Shown: piece by piece, positions 41,342 to 49,376 of the stretch | How the letters are laid out: every line of letters begins with the position of its first letter | Position numbering within the stretch: position 1 is the first letter of the stretch | From: Amycolatopsis sp. GM8 | GTDB lineage: Bacteria > Actinomycetota > Actinomycetes > Mycobacteriales > Pseudonocardiaceae | NCBI RefSeq assembly: GCF_021653975.1 | Contig: NZ_JAJKFK010000002.1 | Location: 124,001-188,000, forward strand | Direction of reading: 5' to 3' | Length of the DNA stretch: 64,000 nucleotides | Made by a program: the position numbers and the translations under genes | The notes under the pieces: generated by a model | Seen by the model: the letters and a program-made list of their open reading frames with translations, nothing else | Databases searched by the model: none | Told to the model about the DNA's origin: nothing

Positions 41342-43011
41342 CCGAAACCGGCGGCGAGCTGCTGGTGAACGCTCTGGTCGGACACGGCGTCGACCGGGTC
41401 TTCTGCGTACCGGGCGAGAGTTATCTCGCGGTGCTCGACGCGCTCTACGACGTGCGCGACTCCGTGCAGGTCATCACCTGCCGCCAGGAGGGCGGCGCCG
41501 CGATGATGGCCGAGGCCGACGGCAAGCTCACCGGACGGCCGGGGATCTGCTTCGTCACCCGCGGGCCCGGCGCGACCAACGCCAGCGCCGGAGTGCACAT
41601 CGCCGCGCAGGACTCGACTCCGATGATCCTGTTCATCGGCCAGGTCGGCCGTGGGGACACTGAGCGGGAGGCATTCCAGGAGATCGATTACCGGCGCATG
41701 TTCGGCTCGATCGCGAAGTGGGTCGGACAGATCGACAGCGCGGACCGGGTACCCGAGTACGTGGCGCGCGCCTTCGCGGTCGCGCAGTCCGGGCGCCCGG
41801 GGCCGGTCGTGCTCGCCCTGCCCGAGGACATGCTGACGGACACCGTCGAGATGGCCGCGCCCCGTGCGCCGGTGGCGGCCCCGGTCGAGACCTACCCGTC
41901 GGCCGACCAGATGCAGGCGATCGGTGACGCGCTGGCCGCGGCGCAACGTCCGCTGGTCATTGTCGGCGGATCCCGCTGGGATGTCGGTTCTATCAAGGCG
42001 TTCGAGCGTTTCGTCGCGGCGTGGGACCTGCCGGTCGCCGCCGCGTTCCGCCAGCAGGACCGCCTGGACAACGCCCACCCCTGTTACGTCGGCAGCTTCG
42101 GCGTCGGCGGCGACCCCGCGCTGGCCGAGCGGGTCGCCACCGCCGATGTCGTGCTCGTGGCCGGTGCGCGCCTCGATGAAATGAGCACGAACGGGTACCG
42201 CCTGCTGGACGCGCCGGTGCCGCGCCAGCAACTGATCCACGTGCACGCCGGTGCGGAGGAACTCGGCAAGGTCTATGTGTCCTCGCTCGCCGTCAACGCG
42301 TCGCCCAACGGGTTCGCGAGCCTGCTGCACCTCGTCGAGCCGGACGCGCCGGTGCCGTGGTCGGCGTGGCGGGCCGAGAGCCGGGCGGACTTCGAGCGTT
42401 GGCAACAGCCGCCGGCGAGCACCGAACGCCTCGACCTGGCGCGCGTCGTGCGCTGGTTGTCCGGGCGGTTGCCCGGCGACGCCGTGATCACCAACGGCGC
42501 GGGCAACTACACCGGCTGGGTGCACCGCTTCCACACCCACCGCCTGCCCGGCACGCAGTTGGCCCCGGTCAGCGGTTCGATGGGTTACGGGCTGCCCGCG
42601 GCGGTGGCCGCCAAGCTGCGTCACCCGGAGCGGATCGTGGTGTGCTTCGCCGGCGACGGTGACTTCCTGATGCACGGTCAGGAAATCGCGACCGCCGCTC
42701 AGTACGGCGCGAACCTCGTCGTGGTCGTCGTGGACAACGCCATGTACGGCACGATCCGCATGCATCAGGAAACGCACCATCCGGGCCGGGTCATCGGGAC
42801 GGATCTGAAGAGTCCCGATTTCGTCGCACTCGCCCACGCCTTCGACTGCTACGCGGAGCGCGTGGAGACCACCGAACAGTTCGAGGACGCCTTCAACCGC
42901 GCCGTCGCGGCCGGTCGCCCGGCGCTGCTGCACCTGCCCGTTTCACGCGAAGCGCTTTCGCACACCCGGACATTGAGCCAAGTGCGCGCGGCCGGGAACG
43001 CTCACCGGTAG
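41338..43011 (+). CDS. Thiamine-diphosphate enzyme, acetolactate-synthase-like
   Basis: A 557-aa ThDP protein. The activating Glu is in CRQEGGAAMMAEADG near residue 50; the central domain runs about 190-330; the ThDP-Mg motif is GDGDFLMHGQEIATAAQYGANLVVVVVDN near 440. It lacks a regulatory subunit gene and sits in a catabolic operon, so it is more likely a 2-oxoacid decarboxylase or carboligase than a biosynthetic acetolactate synthase. Coupled to the alcohol dehydrogenase by ATGA; a decarboxylase yielding an aldehyde would fit that partner. It overlaps the convergent IclR gene by 10 bp. Confidence 0.85.
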   Translation: MTETGGELLVNALVGHGVDRVFCVPGESYLAVLDALYDVRDSVQVITCRQEGGAAMMAEADGKLTGRPGICFVTRGPGATNASAGVHIAAQDSTPMILFIGQVGRGDTEREAFQEIDYRRMFGSIAKWVGQIDSADRVPEYVARAFAVAQSGRPGPVVLALPEDMLTDTVEMAAPRAPVAAPVETYPSADQMQAIGDALAAAQRPLVIVGGSRWDVGSIKAFERFVAAWDLPVAAAFRQQDRLDNAHPCYVGSFGVGGDPALAERVATADVVLVAGARLDEMSTNGYRLLDAPVPRQQLIHVHAGAEELGKVYVSSLAVNASPNGFASLLHLVEPDAPVPWSAWRAESRADFERWQQPPASTERLDLARVVRWLSGRLPGDAVITNGAGNYTGWVHRFHTHRLPGTQLAPVSGSMGYGLPAAVAAKLRHPERIVVCFAGDGDFLMHGQEIATAAQYGANLVVVVVDNAMYGTIRMHQETHHPGRVIGTDLKSPDFVALAHAFDCYAERVETTEQFEDAFNRAVAAGRPALLHLPVSREALSHTRTLSQVRAAGNAHR

Positions 43012-43814
43012 CCGTGGTACCGCGAGATACCGAGGGCCGCGGCACGCACGGCGGCGGCGAAGTTCGGGCCGTCGAACTTCGCGCGCATCGCGGTGATCGA
43101 GATCGCCGCGATGCTCTCACCGTTCGCGTCGAGAATCGGCGCGGCGACACAACGCACGCCCACGGTTCCTTCTTCGCGGTCGAAAGCCACCCCGAGGCGG
43201 CCGATCTCGGCCAGTTGCTCACGCAGCAGCTGCGGCGACGTGATGGTGCGGCCGGTGGCCGCGGGCAGGCCGGTCGCGATGATGCGTTCGACGGTCTCCT
43301 CCGGCGCGAACGCGAGGATCGCCTTCCCGAGTGAGCACTGGTGGGCCGCGATGCGGACACCCATCTGAGAGGCCGCGCTGGCCGTCTGGTGACCGGCGAG
43401 CTTCGCCGCGCACACGATGTCGGTGCCGTCGAGCACGCCTAGGTGGATCGTCTGATGCGTGGTGCTGTACAGCTCGGCCATGTACGGCGTCGCCTCACGC
43501 CGCAGCCGGGTCTGGGCCGGTACGAGGCCACCGAGTTCGAACAGGCGCATGCCCAGCTGCAGGCCGGAGTTCGTGCGGACCAGCGCGCCGAGGTCCACGA
43601 GCGTGCGGGAGATCCGGTGGACCGTCGAGCGCGGCAGTCGCGTGCTGGCACTGAGGTCGCTGATCGTGGCCCCGGCCCGCGACGACGCGACGGCGTCCAG
43701 GATCCGGAAGGCCTTGCTGACCAGGGACGAGTCGTCGGCGGTGGAGCCATCCAGCACCAGCTGGTCTTCGCCGGGGTGAGCTGTGAGCGTCGCTTTGCTG
43801 CCGTGCACGTCCAT
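43002..43814 (-). CDS. IclR-family transcriptional regulator
   Basis: A 270-aa regulator: N-terminal winged helix with ATISDLSASTRLPRSTVHRISRTLVDLGALVRTNSG (about 49-83) and the C-terminal IclR effector domain with HLGVLDGTDIVCAAK, SLGKAILAF and GVAFDREEGTVGVRCVAAPI. It is the last gene of the long minus-strand catabolic operon, 66 bp after the small dehydratase subunit, and lies between two units it could regulate. A motif repeated in three promoters around it is the candidate binding site. Confidence 0.9.
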   Translation of the reverse strand: MDVHGSKATLTAHPGEDQLVLDGSTADDSSLVSKAFRILDAVASSRAGATISDLSASTRLPRSTVHRISRTLVDLGALVRTNSGLQLGMRLFELGGLVPAQTRLRREATPYMAELYSTTHQTIHLGVLDGTDIVCAAKLAGHQTASAASQMGVRIAAHQCSLGKAILAFAPEETVERIIATGLPAATGRTITSPQLLREQLAEIGRLGVAFDREEGTVGVRCVAAPILDANGESIAAISITAMRAKFDGPNFAAAVRAAALGISRYHGYR

Positions 43815-43880
43815 GTGCTTTCCCGCTTCCGTCCACCCGGCAATGAGAATTCCAGTTTCGCACGCGAACGTGATCTTCGG

Positions 43881-44393
43881 CTATTTCGTGAGCCGGGCCA
43901 GGGTCGACGCTTCGAGCCCGCCGGCGTCGAGGATCTCGCGGACGACCTCGGCGACCGGTGACAGTTTTCGCTCTTGGCCAGTGCTGAGGTTGCGGGCGAG
44001 GCCGGTGTCCAGGTCGACGTCGAGTTCGTGGCCGGTCACGGTGAGTTCGGCCAGCGCGGAACCGTAGGCCCACGCCGGAAAGCCCTCGTTGATAGCGGTG
44101 CGCTGGAAGATGGCGTTGAAGCTGACCGCGAACACCGCGCCGACACCTCGTCGTTGCAGGGCCTTGATCGCCTGCAGGTGGTAGTGCGCGTGGCCACGCC
44201 CGAACGAGGTGCCGGCGACGAGGAGGTCACCGTCGCCGATCTCGCCGGCGAAGCTGAGACCCGACTCCTCGAACAGGTGCTCCTCGGCCGCGGCCCAGTC
44301 CGCGGTGCGACGGAAGTCGAACCGGTTCGGCACGATCTGGTGGCAGCTGAACCCGTCCCCGAGCTGCCAGACCCGGCCCCTAAGCGATGGCAT
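43881..44393 (-). CDS. Aconitase-superfamily dehydratase, small (swivel) subunit
   Basis: A 170-aa LeuD-like swivel domain. GTSFGRGHAHYHLQAIKALQRRGVGAVFAVSFNAIFQRTAINEGF contains the substrate-contacting GxSFGxG loop and the SFN-FxR-AINEG pattern. With the large subunit it forms a hydro-lyase that adds or removes water at a di- or tricarboxylic acid. The gene overlaps the large-subunit gene by 14 bp. Companion lyase-family gene suggests a 2,3-substituted malate rather than isopropylmalate. Confidence 0.86.
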   Translation of the reverse strand: MPSLRGRVWQLGDGFSCHQIVPNRFDFRRTADWAAAEEHLFEESGLSFAGEIGDGDLLVAGTSFGRGHAHYHLQAIKALQRRGVGAVFAVSFNAIFQRTAINEGFPAWAYGSALAELTVTGHELDVDLDTGLARNLSTGQERKLSPVAEVVREILDAGGLEASTLARLTK

Positions 44394-45648
44394 CGGCGTG
44401 CTCCTGCAGGTAAGGCTCCGGATCGGTGATGCGACCCGCCAGCGCCGAAGCCGCGACGACGGCCGGGTCGGTGATGTAGATGTCGGCTTCGTCGCTGCCC
44501 ATCCGTCCGCGGTTGTTCTCCACGGAAGTCGTGACGCAGCGCTCGCCGGCTTCCAGCAGCAGCGGCGACTGGTTGCCCGAGAAGCAGGCGCCGCAGCCAG
44601 GGGTGGTGACGGTGACACCCGCGGCCAGCATCGTTTCGAGGTACCCACGGCGGGCCGCCTCGGCCGCGACGAGTGACGAGATCGGGGTGACCACGAAGCG
44701 CACCGACGGATGCACTGTCCGGTCACGGACGATCCGCGCGACGAGCGCCAGGTCGTCGATGCGGGCCGAGGAGCACGACCCCACGTAGGCGGCGGTGATG
44801 CCCAGCCCGTCGAGTTCGGCGACCGGGCGTGCCGACGCGGTGTTGTCCGGGCCGCGGACCTGGCGCCGGATCTGGCCGAGGTCCACGACGACCTCCGCGG
44901 CGTACTCGGCGTCCGGCAGTGGGTGCACCGGCTCGTAGTCGTACTTCGCGCGGCCCTCGATGTAGTCGAGCAGCGCGCGATCCGGCGGGAAGATCATCGA
45001 AAGCGCGCCGATGTTGTTGGCAACATTGGCGATCCCGAGCCGGGTGTCGATCGACAGATCCTGCACGGCCGGCCCGCTGAACTCGACGATCGTGCCTTCG
45101 GCGACGCCGGCGAGCACCTGCTGCAGGTGCTCGCTCACGTCCTTGGCCACGAAGCCCGGCGGCAGCTCCCCCTCCAGCCGCACCGACACACAGTCCGGCA
45201 CGATCAGCCACACGTCGCCGGTCGCGAGCGTGTTGTAGGTGCTCTCGTTGGTGGCGAGCGCCAGGCAGTTCAGCGCGCCCATGGTCGCGGCCTGCGTGTC
45301 ACCGCCCGCGAACACGGCGCCCGGCAGGGCCCACCCGTGCTCGGCGGGGATCTGGTGCGAGATCCCGTGGCGCCCGATGCCGAAGAAGTTCTCCGGCGGG
45401 ATTCCCTGCGCGTCGAGGAACGCGCGCTTGCCCTGGTGCAGCGCGGGCATCCGGACGCGGTCCAGGTGGTCGAAGGTCATGATGACGCGCGCCGGGTCCC
45501 AGACCTTGTACTCCCCCTCGGCGAGGAAACCCAGCGGAGTCCCGTCGGTTATACACACGACGTCGACCGGCACCCGCACCGCCTCACCGGGCGTCACTTC
45601 ACGGCCACAGCGGCGGGCCAGGATCTGCCCGGCCATCGTTCCGGTCAC
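44380..45648 (-). CDS. Aconitase-superfamily dehydratase, large subunit (LeuC/DmdA-like)
   Basis: A 422-aa 4Fe-4S hydro-lyase subunit. The cluster cysteines are in VGSCSSAR and the CGAC pair of PGCGACFSGN. FGIGRHGISHQIPAEHGWALPG and GGDTQAATMGALNCLALATNES are the conserved active-site strands. At 422 residues it has the length of the archaeal-type LeuC/homoaconitase and 2,3-dimethylmalate dehydratase group. GTG start overlaps the upstream lyase stop (GTGA). Needs the adjacent small subunit. Confidence 0.88.
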   Translation of the reverse strand: MTGTMAGQILARRCGREVTPGEAVRVPVDVVCITDGTPLGFLAEGEYKVWDPARVIMTFDHLDRVRMPALHQGKRAFLDAQGIPPENFFGIGRHGISHQIPAEHGWALPGAVFAGGDTQAATMGALNCLALATNESTYNTLATGDVWLIVPDCVSVRLEGELPPGFVAKDVSEHLQQVLAGVAEGTIVEFSGPAVQDLSIDTRLGIANVANNIGALSMIFPPDRALLDYIEGRAKYDYEPVHPLPDAEYAAEVVVDLGQIRRQVRGPDNTASARPVAELDGLGITAAYVGSCSSARIDDLALVARIVRDRTVHPSVRFVVTPISSLVAAEAARRGYLETMLAAGVTVTTPGCGACFSGNQSPLLLEAGERCVTTSVENNRGRMGSDEADIYITDPAVVAASALAGRITDPEPYLQEHADAIA

Positions 45649-46496
45649 GGCAAGTACCTCCGCCAGGCCCGGGCGTCGATCGTTTCGTCGATCTGAGCGC
45701 GAACCTCGTCCCAGTGGGCGAGCGAACGGTCGGTGCGATCGGTCTTGAGTTCGACGAGCATGCCGCGAACTGCCTCGTAGGCGACCCGGAACGCGCTGCT
45801 GGAGTGCACCACGATCTTGACCCCGTCGCGTTCAGAGGTGTCGAGCTGGTCCGGCGCCGCGCGGTCGGGGATGAACGTGTTCAGCAGTGGCCGGTCGATC
45901 GCCGCCCGGACCCGGGCGACGTCGGACGGGTGCAGGGTGGCGGCGAACACGAGGTCGGCACCGGCGTCGGCATACGCGCCGAGCCGGTCGATCGCCTCGT
46001 CCAGGCTGCCACCGGCGGACAGCGCGTCGGTCCGGCCGATCACCAGCAGGTCGTCGTCGGAGCGGGCCTCCACCGCGGCCTCGATGTTCGCGACGGCGGC
46101 TTCGATCGGGCGCAGCCGCTCGCTGGTGCCGAGATGCTTGCCGCCGCCGAGGTCCAGATCCTCGAGGTGGAAGGCCGCGACGCCGGCCTTTTCGAGCAGC
46201 CGCACATTGCGGCGGATCCGCAGCGGGATGCCGCCCCCGTCATCGAGATCCGCGATGACGGGCAGAGCGACGGCGTCGGCGATCGTGCCGGCGTGCGCGA
46301 CGAGTTCGGGGATGGCGACCAGCCCGGTGTCGGGCAGCCCGTAGGCCACCGACGCGATGCCATACCCGCCCACATACACCGCTTCGAAGCCGAGCTGCTC
46401 GACCAGTTTCGCGGTGAGCACGTCCGCGGCTCCGGGCGCGATGATCAACCCGGGCTCGCCTATTCGCGCCCGGAACTTCTCCCGTATCGCGGTCAT
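45645..46496 (-). CDS. Isocitrate lyase/PEP mutase superfamily enzyme
   Basis: A 283-aa TIM-barrel enzyme that would cleave or form a C-C or P-C bond beside an alpha-keto acid. The Mg-binding strand IADLDDGGG, the HLEDL strand and IGRTDAL are conserved. The catalytic loop, normally KKCGH or KRCGH in lyases, reads DLGGGKHLG here, so the acid-base Cys is missing. That makes a methylisocitrate or dimethylmalate lyase role uncertain. Coupled by GTGA to the dehydratase pair, which resembles the dehydratase-then-lyase order of 2,3-dimethylmalate breakdown. Confidence 0.83.
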   Translation of the reverse strand: MTAIREKFRARIGEPGLIIAPGAADVLTAKLVEQLGFEAVYVGGYGIASVAYGLPDTGLVAIPELVAHAGTIADAVALPVIADLDDGGGIPLRIRRNVRLLEKAGVAAFHLEDLDLGGGKHLGTSERLRPIEAAVANIEAAVEARSDDDLLVIGRTDALSAGGSLDEAIDRLGAYADAGADLVFAATLHPSDVARVRAAIDRPLLNTFIPDRAAPDQLDTSERDGVKIVVHSSSAFRVAYEAVRGMLVELKTDRTDRSLAHWDEVRAQIDETIDARAWRRYLP

Positions 46497-46503
46497 GCCG
46501 ATC

Positions 46504-47373
46504 TCAACCCTCTCGATCGCGGGTGAGAAATTCCAGCACCACCCGCTCGAAGTCCGCCTTGCGTTCGATCATCGCCCAGTGTCCACATCGGGCGAAGACG
46601 TGCAATTCGACGTCCGGGAGGAGCCGGGTCGGCACGATCGCGTTGTCCAGCGGCAGTACCCGGTCGTCGCGTCCCCACGTGATCAGTGTCGGCGCGGCGA
46701 TGCGTCCGCTCTGCGCCCACAGCGGGGTCGGCGGGTTCGCCGGTTTGCGGCGGTACAGGGCGTCGTAGGTGCGCCTGCTCCAGTCGATGGCGCCGGGCCG
46801 TTGCGACTGCTCCCAGCGCCGTTCGAGAAGCTCCTCGGTGAGGATGGACTGGTCGAAGACCATCGTCTCCAGCCACGCCTTCAACGTGTCGCGGTTGGGA
46901 TTGTCGTTGAAGTCCATCAGCCGCTTGATGCCCTCACTCGGGCTCGGGGCGAACACGCTGAGCCCCACCCCGCCCGGCCCCATCAGCACCAGCCGGTCGA
47001 CCCGTTCGGGAGCCAGCAGCGCCAATTGAGCGACGACCCCGGCACCCATGGAGTTACCCAGGAAGTGCGCCTTCTCGACCCCGAGCTCGTCGAGCAGCCC
47101 GAGCACAGCGGGCGCGGCGAGCGCGGGATAGGGGCGATCCAGTTCGTCCGGGATGTAACTGTCGCCGTAGCCGGGCATATCCACCACGAGGCACCGGAAA
47201 CGTGCGCCGAAGATCGCCAGGTTGTCGGCGAAATTGGTCCAGCCGCTGACGCCCGGCCCCGAGCCGTGCAGCAGGACCAGGGGCGGCCCGTCGCCGAACT
47301 CGTGGAAATGCAGCCCCGCCGACGACTTCCGGCTGGTCTGCTCGAAGGTCGGGTTCTCCTGGAGCGCGGTCAT
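46504..47373 (-). CDS. Alpha/beta hydrolase, HsaD/BphD-like meta-cleavage product hydrolase
   Basis: A 289-aa C-C bond hydrolase candidate. LLHGSGPGVSGWTNFADNL is the oxyanion motif typical of meta-cleavage product hydrolases; the nucleophile is Ser in GNSMGAG, the acid is Asp in WGRDDRVLPLDNA and the His is in CGHWAMIE. It would split the ring-fission product made by an extradiol dioxygenase. No dioxygenase is in this operon; one lies at 31773. ATG overlaps the monooxygenase stop by one base (TGATG). Confidence 0.88.
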   Translation of the reverse strand: MTALQENPTFEQTSRKSSAGLHFHEFGDGPPLVLLHGSGPGVSGWTNFADNLAIFGARFRCLVVDMPGYGDSYIPDELDRPYPALAAPAVLGLLDELGVEKAHFLGNSMGAGVVAQLALLAPERVDRLVLMGPGGVGLSVFAPSPSEGIKRLMDFNDNPNRDTLKAWLETMVFDQSILTEELLERRWEQSQRPGAIDWSRRTYDALYRRKPANPPTPLWAQSGRIAAPTLITWGRDDRVLPLDNAIVPTRLLPDVELHVFARCGHWAMIERKADFERVVLEFLTRDREG

Positions 47374-48548
47374 CAGATCAGGGCCTCCGCTAGGGGACGA
47401 TTCATGGCGTAGTTGGCGAAGCTGGCCATCGTCGGGCCCGGCACGTTGATGGCGTGCACGAGCCCGGCATGCGCGTCGCGCCACAGGCGCTGCAACGGGT
47501 TGTTGTCGGTGCGCAGCGCACCGCCGCCGGATCGGGCGAACAGTTCGTCGAGTGCCTGCACGGCACGCCAGCTGCCGCGCACCTGGTCGCGGCGCGAGCG
47601 CACCCGCAGCTCCATCGGAATCGGCTGGCCGGCCTCGATCAGCGCGCCGACCTCGGCGAGGTTACTGAACAACTGCGCCCGGCTGGCCGCGATGTCGGCC
47701 GCGGCATTTCCGATCGCGGCGTTGGAGTGCGGGTCGTCGGCGTACGGTTTGCCGCCGCGCGGCTGTGCCCGCTCACGCTGGCGGTCCAGCACGTGGCCCA
47801 GCGCGCCCTCGGAGATGCCGATGATCGAAGCCGTGATCGCGTTCGGGAACACCGACGAGAACGGGTACCGGAACGTCGGCGGCAGGTGCTCCCGCCCGCT
47901 CGGGTCGACCACCTCGGCGCTGTCCATCGCCCGGTAGGCCGGGACGAACGCGTCCCGCACCACGATGTCGTTGCTGCCGGTACCGCTCAATCCGACGACA
48001 TGCCAGCTGTCCTCGATGACCTGATAATCCTTGCGCGGCAACAACATGTGCAGGATCACCGGCGGGTCGGCGCGGTTGCCCTCAGCGTCGCCGAGGAAAC
48101 CGCCGAGGAAGATCCAGTCACAGTGATCGCTGCCGGAGGAGAACTGCCACCGTCCATTGAGGATGTAGCCGCCGTCGACGGGCTTGGCGATGCCGCCGGG
48201 CATGTAGGTGGAGCTGATCCAGGTGTCCGGGTCGTCGCCCCACACCTCTTCCTGCGCCTTGTCCGGCAGCAGGCCGAGCTCCCACGGGTGCACCCCGACG
48301 ATGCCGCTGACCCAGCCCGAGGCGCCGCAGCAGGACGCGATCTCCATGACCGCCCGGAAGAACACCTGTGGATCGACCTCGTAGCCGCCATACCGCTTGG
48401 GCTGCAACAGCCGGATGACCCCGGTGTCCTTGAGCGCCTTCGCCGTCGCGTCGGGCAGCCGGCACAGGCGCTCGGCGTCGTCGGCCTGCTTGGTCAGCAT
48501 CTCTTTGCTCGCGGCGATCCTGTCCAGCACCTCGTGCTGCTGATTCAT
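47373..48548 (-). CDS. Flavin-dependent monooxygenase, HsaA/acyl-CoA-dehydrogenase-fold
   Basis: The 391-aa oxygenase component of a two-component flavin hydroxylase. RLLQPKRYGGYEVDPQVFFRAVMEIASCCGASGWVSG, FSSGSDHCDWIFLGGF and VVGLSGTGSNDIVV read like HsaA, which hydroxylates a phenolic steroid ring to a catechol. A small flavin reductase (HsaB type) should supply reduced flavin, but none lies in the operon. GGAG is five bases before the ATG. First gene of the operon ending with IclR; a candidate regulator site lies 62 bp upstream. Confidence 0.86.
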   Translation of the reverse strand: MNQQHEVLDRIAASKEMLTKQADDAERLCRLPDATAKALKDTGVIRLLQPKRYGGYEVDPQVFFRAVMEIASCCGASGWVSGIVGVHPWELGLLPDKAQEEVWGDDPDTWISSTYMPGGIAKPVDGGYILNGRWQFSSGSDHCDWIFLGGFLGDAEGNRADPPVILHMLLPRKDYQVIEDSWHVVGLSGTGSNDIVVRDAFVPAYRAMDSAEVVDPSGREHLPPTFRYPFSSVFPNAITASIIGISEGALGHVLDRQRERAQPRGGKPYADDPHSNAAIGNAAADIAASRAQLFSNLAEVGALIEAGQPIPMELRVRSRRDQVRGSWRAVQALDELFARSGGGALRTDNNPLQRLWRDAHAGLVHAINVPGPTMASFANYAMNRPLAEALI

Positions 48549-48610
48549 CTGTTCTCCTTCACGACGACTGTGGTCAGGATGGCCGAGGCACACCCCCCGG
48601 CGGGGCCGCG

Positions 48611-48629
48611 CGTTCCGATCACTGGTATG
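48611..48629 (-). promoter_or_regulatory. Candidate IclR-regulon motif, copy 2
   Basis: On the minus strand, CATACCAGTGATCGGAACG, 62 bp before the HsaA-like gene. It agrees at 15 of 19 positions with the copy before the ABC importer operon (53462-53480). It lies in the 102-bp gap between the importer ATPase gene and the catabolic operon, showing that the latter probably has its own promoter. Confidence 0.45.
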
Positions 48630-48650
48630 GCGCCGACCCGTCGCGGGCGG

Positions 48651-49376
48651 TCACGGCACTCCGGCCGGGGATTCGCCGAAGTACCCGGCGGTGAGCCGCT
48701 CCTCGTCCACGCCCGAGGCCGGCCCCGAGTAGGTGGCCGCGCCGTGGTCGAGCAGGAACACGACGTCGGCCAGGCCGAGGACCCGGCCGACGTACTGCTC
48801 GACGATCAGCAGCGCCACATCACTGCCGGCCAGGCCGCGGACAGCGTCGTAGATCTCGTCAACGATGCGCGGCGCGAGCCCGATCGAGACCTCGTCGAGC
48901 AGGACCACCTTCCAATCGGCCATGAACGCGCGCGCCATCGCGAGCATCTGCTGCTCCCCGCCGGAGAGGCTGCCGGCCGCCTGCCGGCCACGCCTGCCCA
49001 GCACCGGGAAGGCCTTGATCGCCTTCTCGACAGCATCTGCTTCGGGCACCCACGGCGGCGCCTGGATGCGCAGGTTCTCCTGCACGCTCAGGTTCCGGAA
49101 GATGCCGCGCCCCTCCGGCACCATGCACAAACCGTGCTGGGCCCGCTTGTGTGGCGAGGCGCGGGTGACGTCCGTGCCGGCCAGCGTGACGCTGCCGGCG
49201 CTCGGCCGGAGCAGCCCCGCGATGGTGCGCATCAGCGTCGTCTTGCCGGCCCCGTTCGGACCCAGCAGCGCGGCGATCGAACCCGTTGGCACATCGAGAG
49301 TGAGGTCCCAGAGCACCGTGGCCTTGTCGTACCCGGCCCGCAGGTCCCGCAGTTCCAGCGCGTTCACGGCGGTCAT
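48651..49376 (-). CDS. livF: Branched-chain-type ABC transporter ATPase (LivF)
   Basis: A 241-aa ATP-binding subunit: Walker A GPNGAGKTT at 39-47, signature LSGGEQQ near 137 and Walker B VVLLDEVSIGLAP. It powers uptake through the fused permease/ATPase encoded just upstream, with which its start overlaps (ATGA). In the context of catabolic genes the importer probably brings in a carboxylated aromatic or steroid-derived acid rather than an amino acid. Confidence 0.9.
   Translation of the reverse strand: MTAVNALELRDLRAGYDKATVLWDLTLDVPTGSIAALLGPNGAGKTTLMRTIAGLLRPSAGSVTLAGTDVTRASPHKRAQHGLCMVPEGRGIFRNLSVQENLRIQAPPWVPEADAVEKAIKAFPVLGRRGRQAAGSLSGGEQQMLAMARAFMADWKVVLLDEVSIGLAPRIVDEIYDAVRGLAGSDVALLIVEQYVGRVLGLADVVFLLDHGAATYSGPASGVDEERLTAGYFGESPAGVP

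Noticed and set aside
41338-43011. Biosynthetic acetolactate synthase (ilvB)
   Set aside because: No ilvN or ilvC neighbours; the gene is coupled to a catabolic alcohol dehydrogenase.
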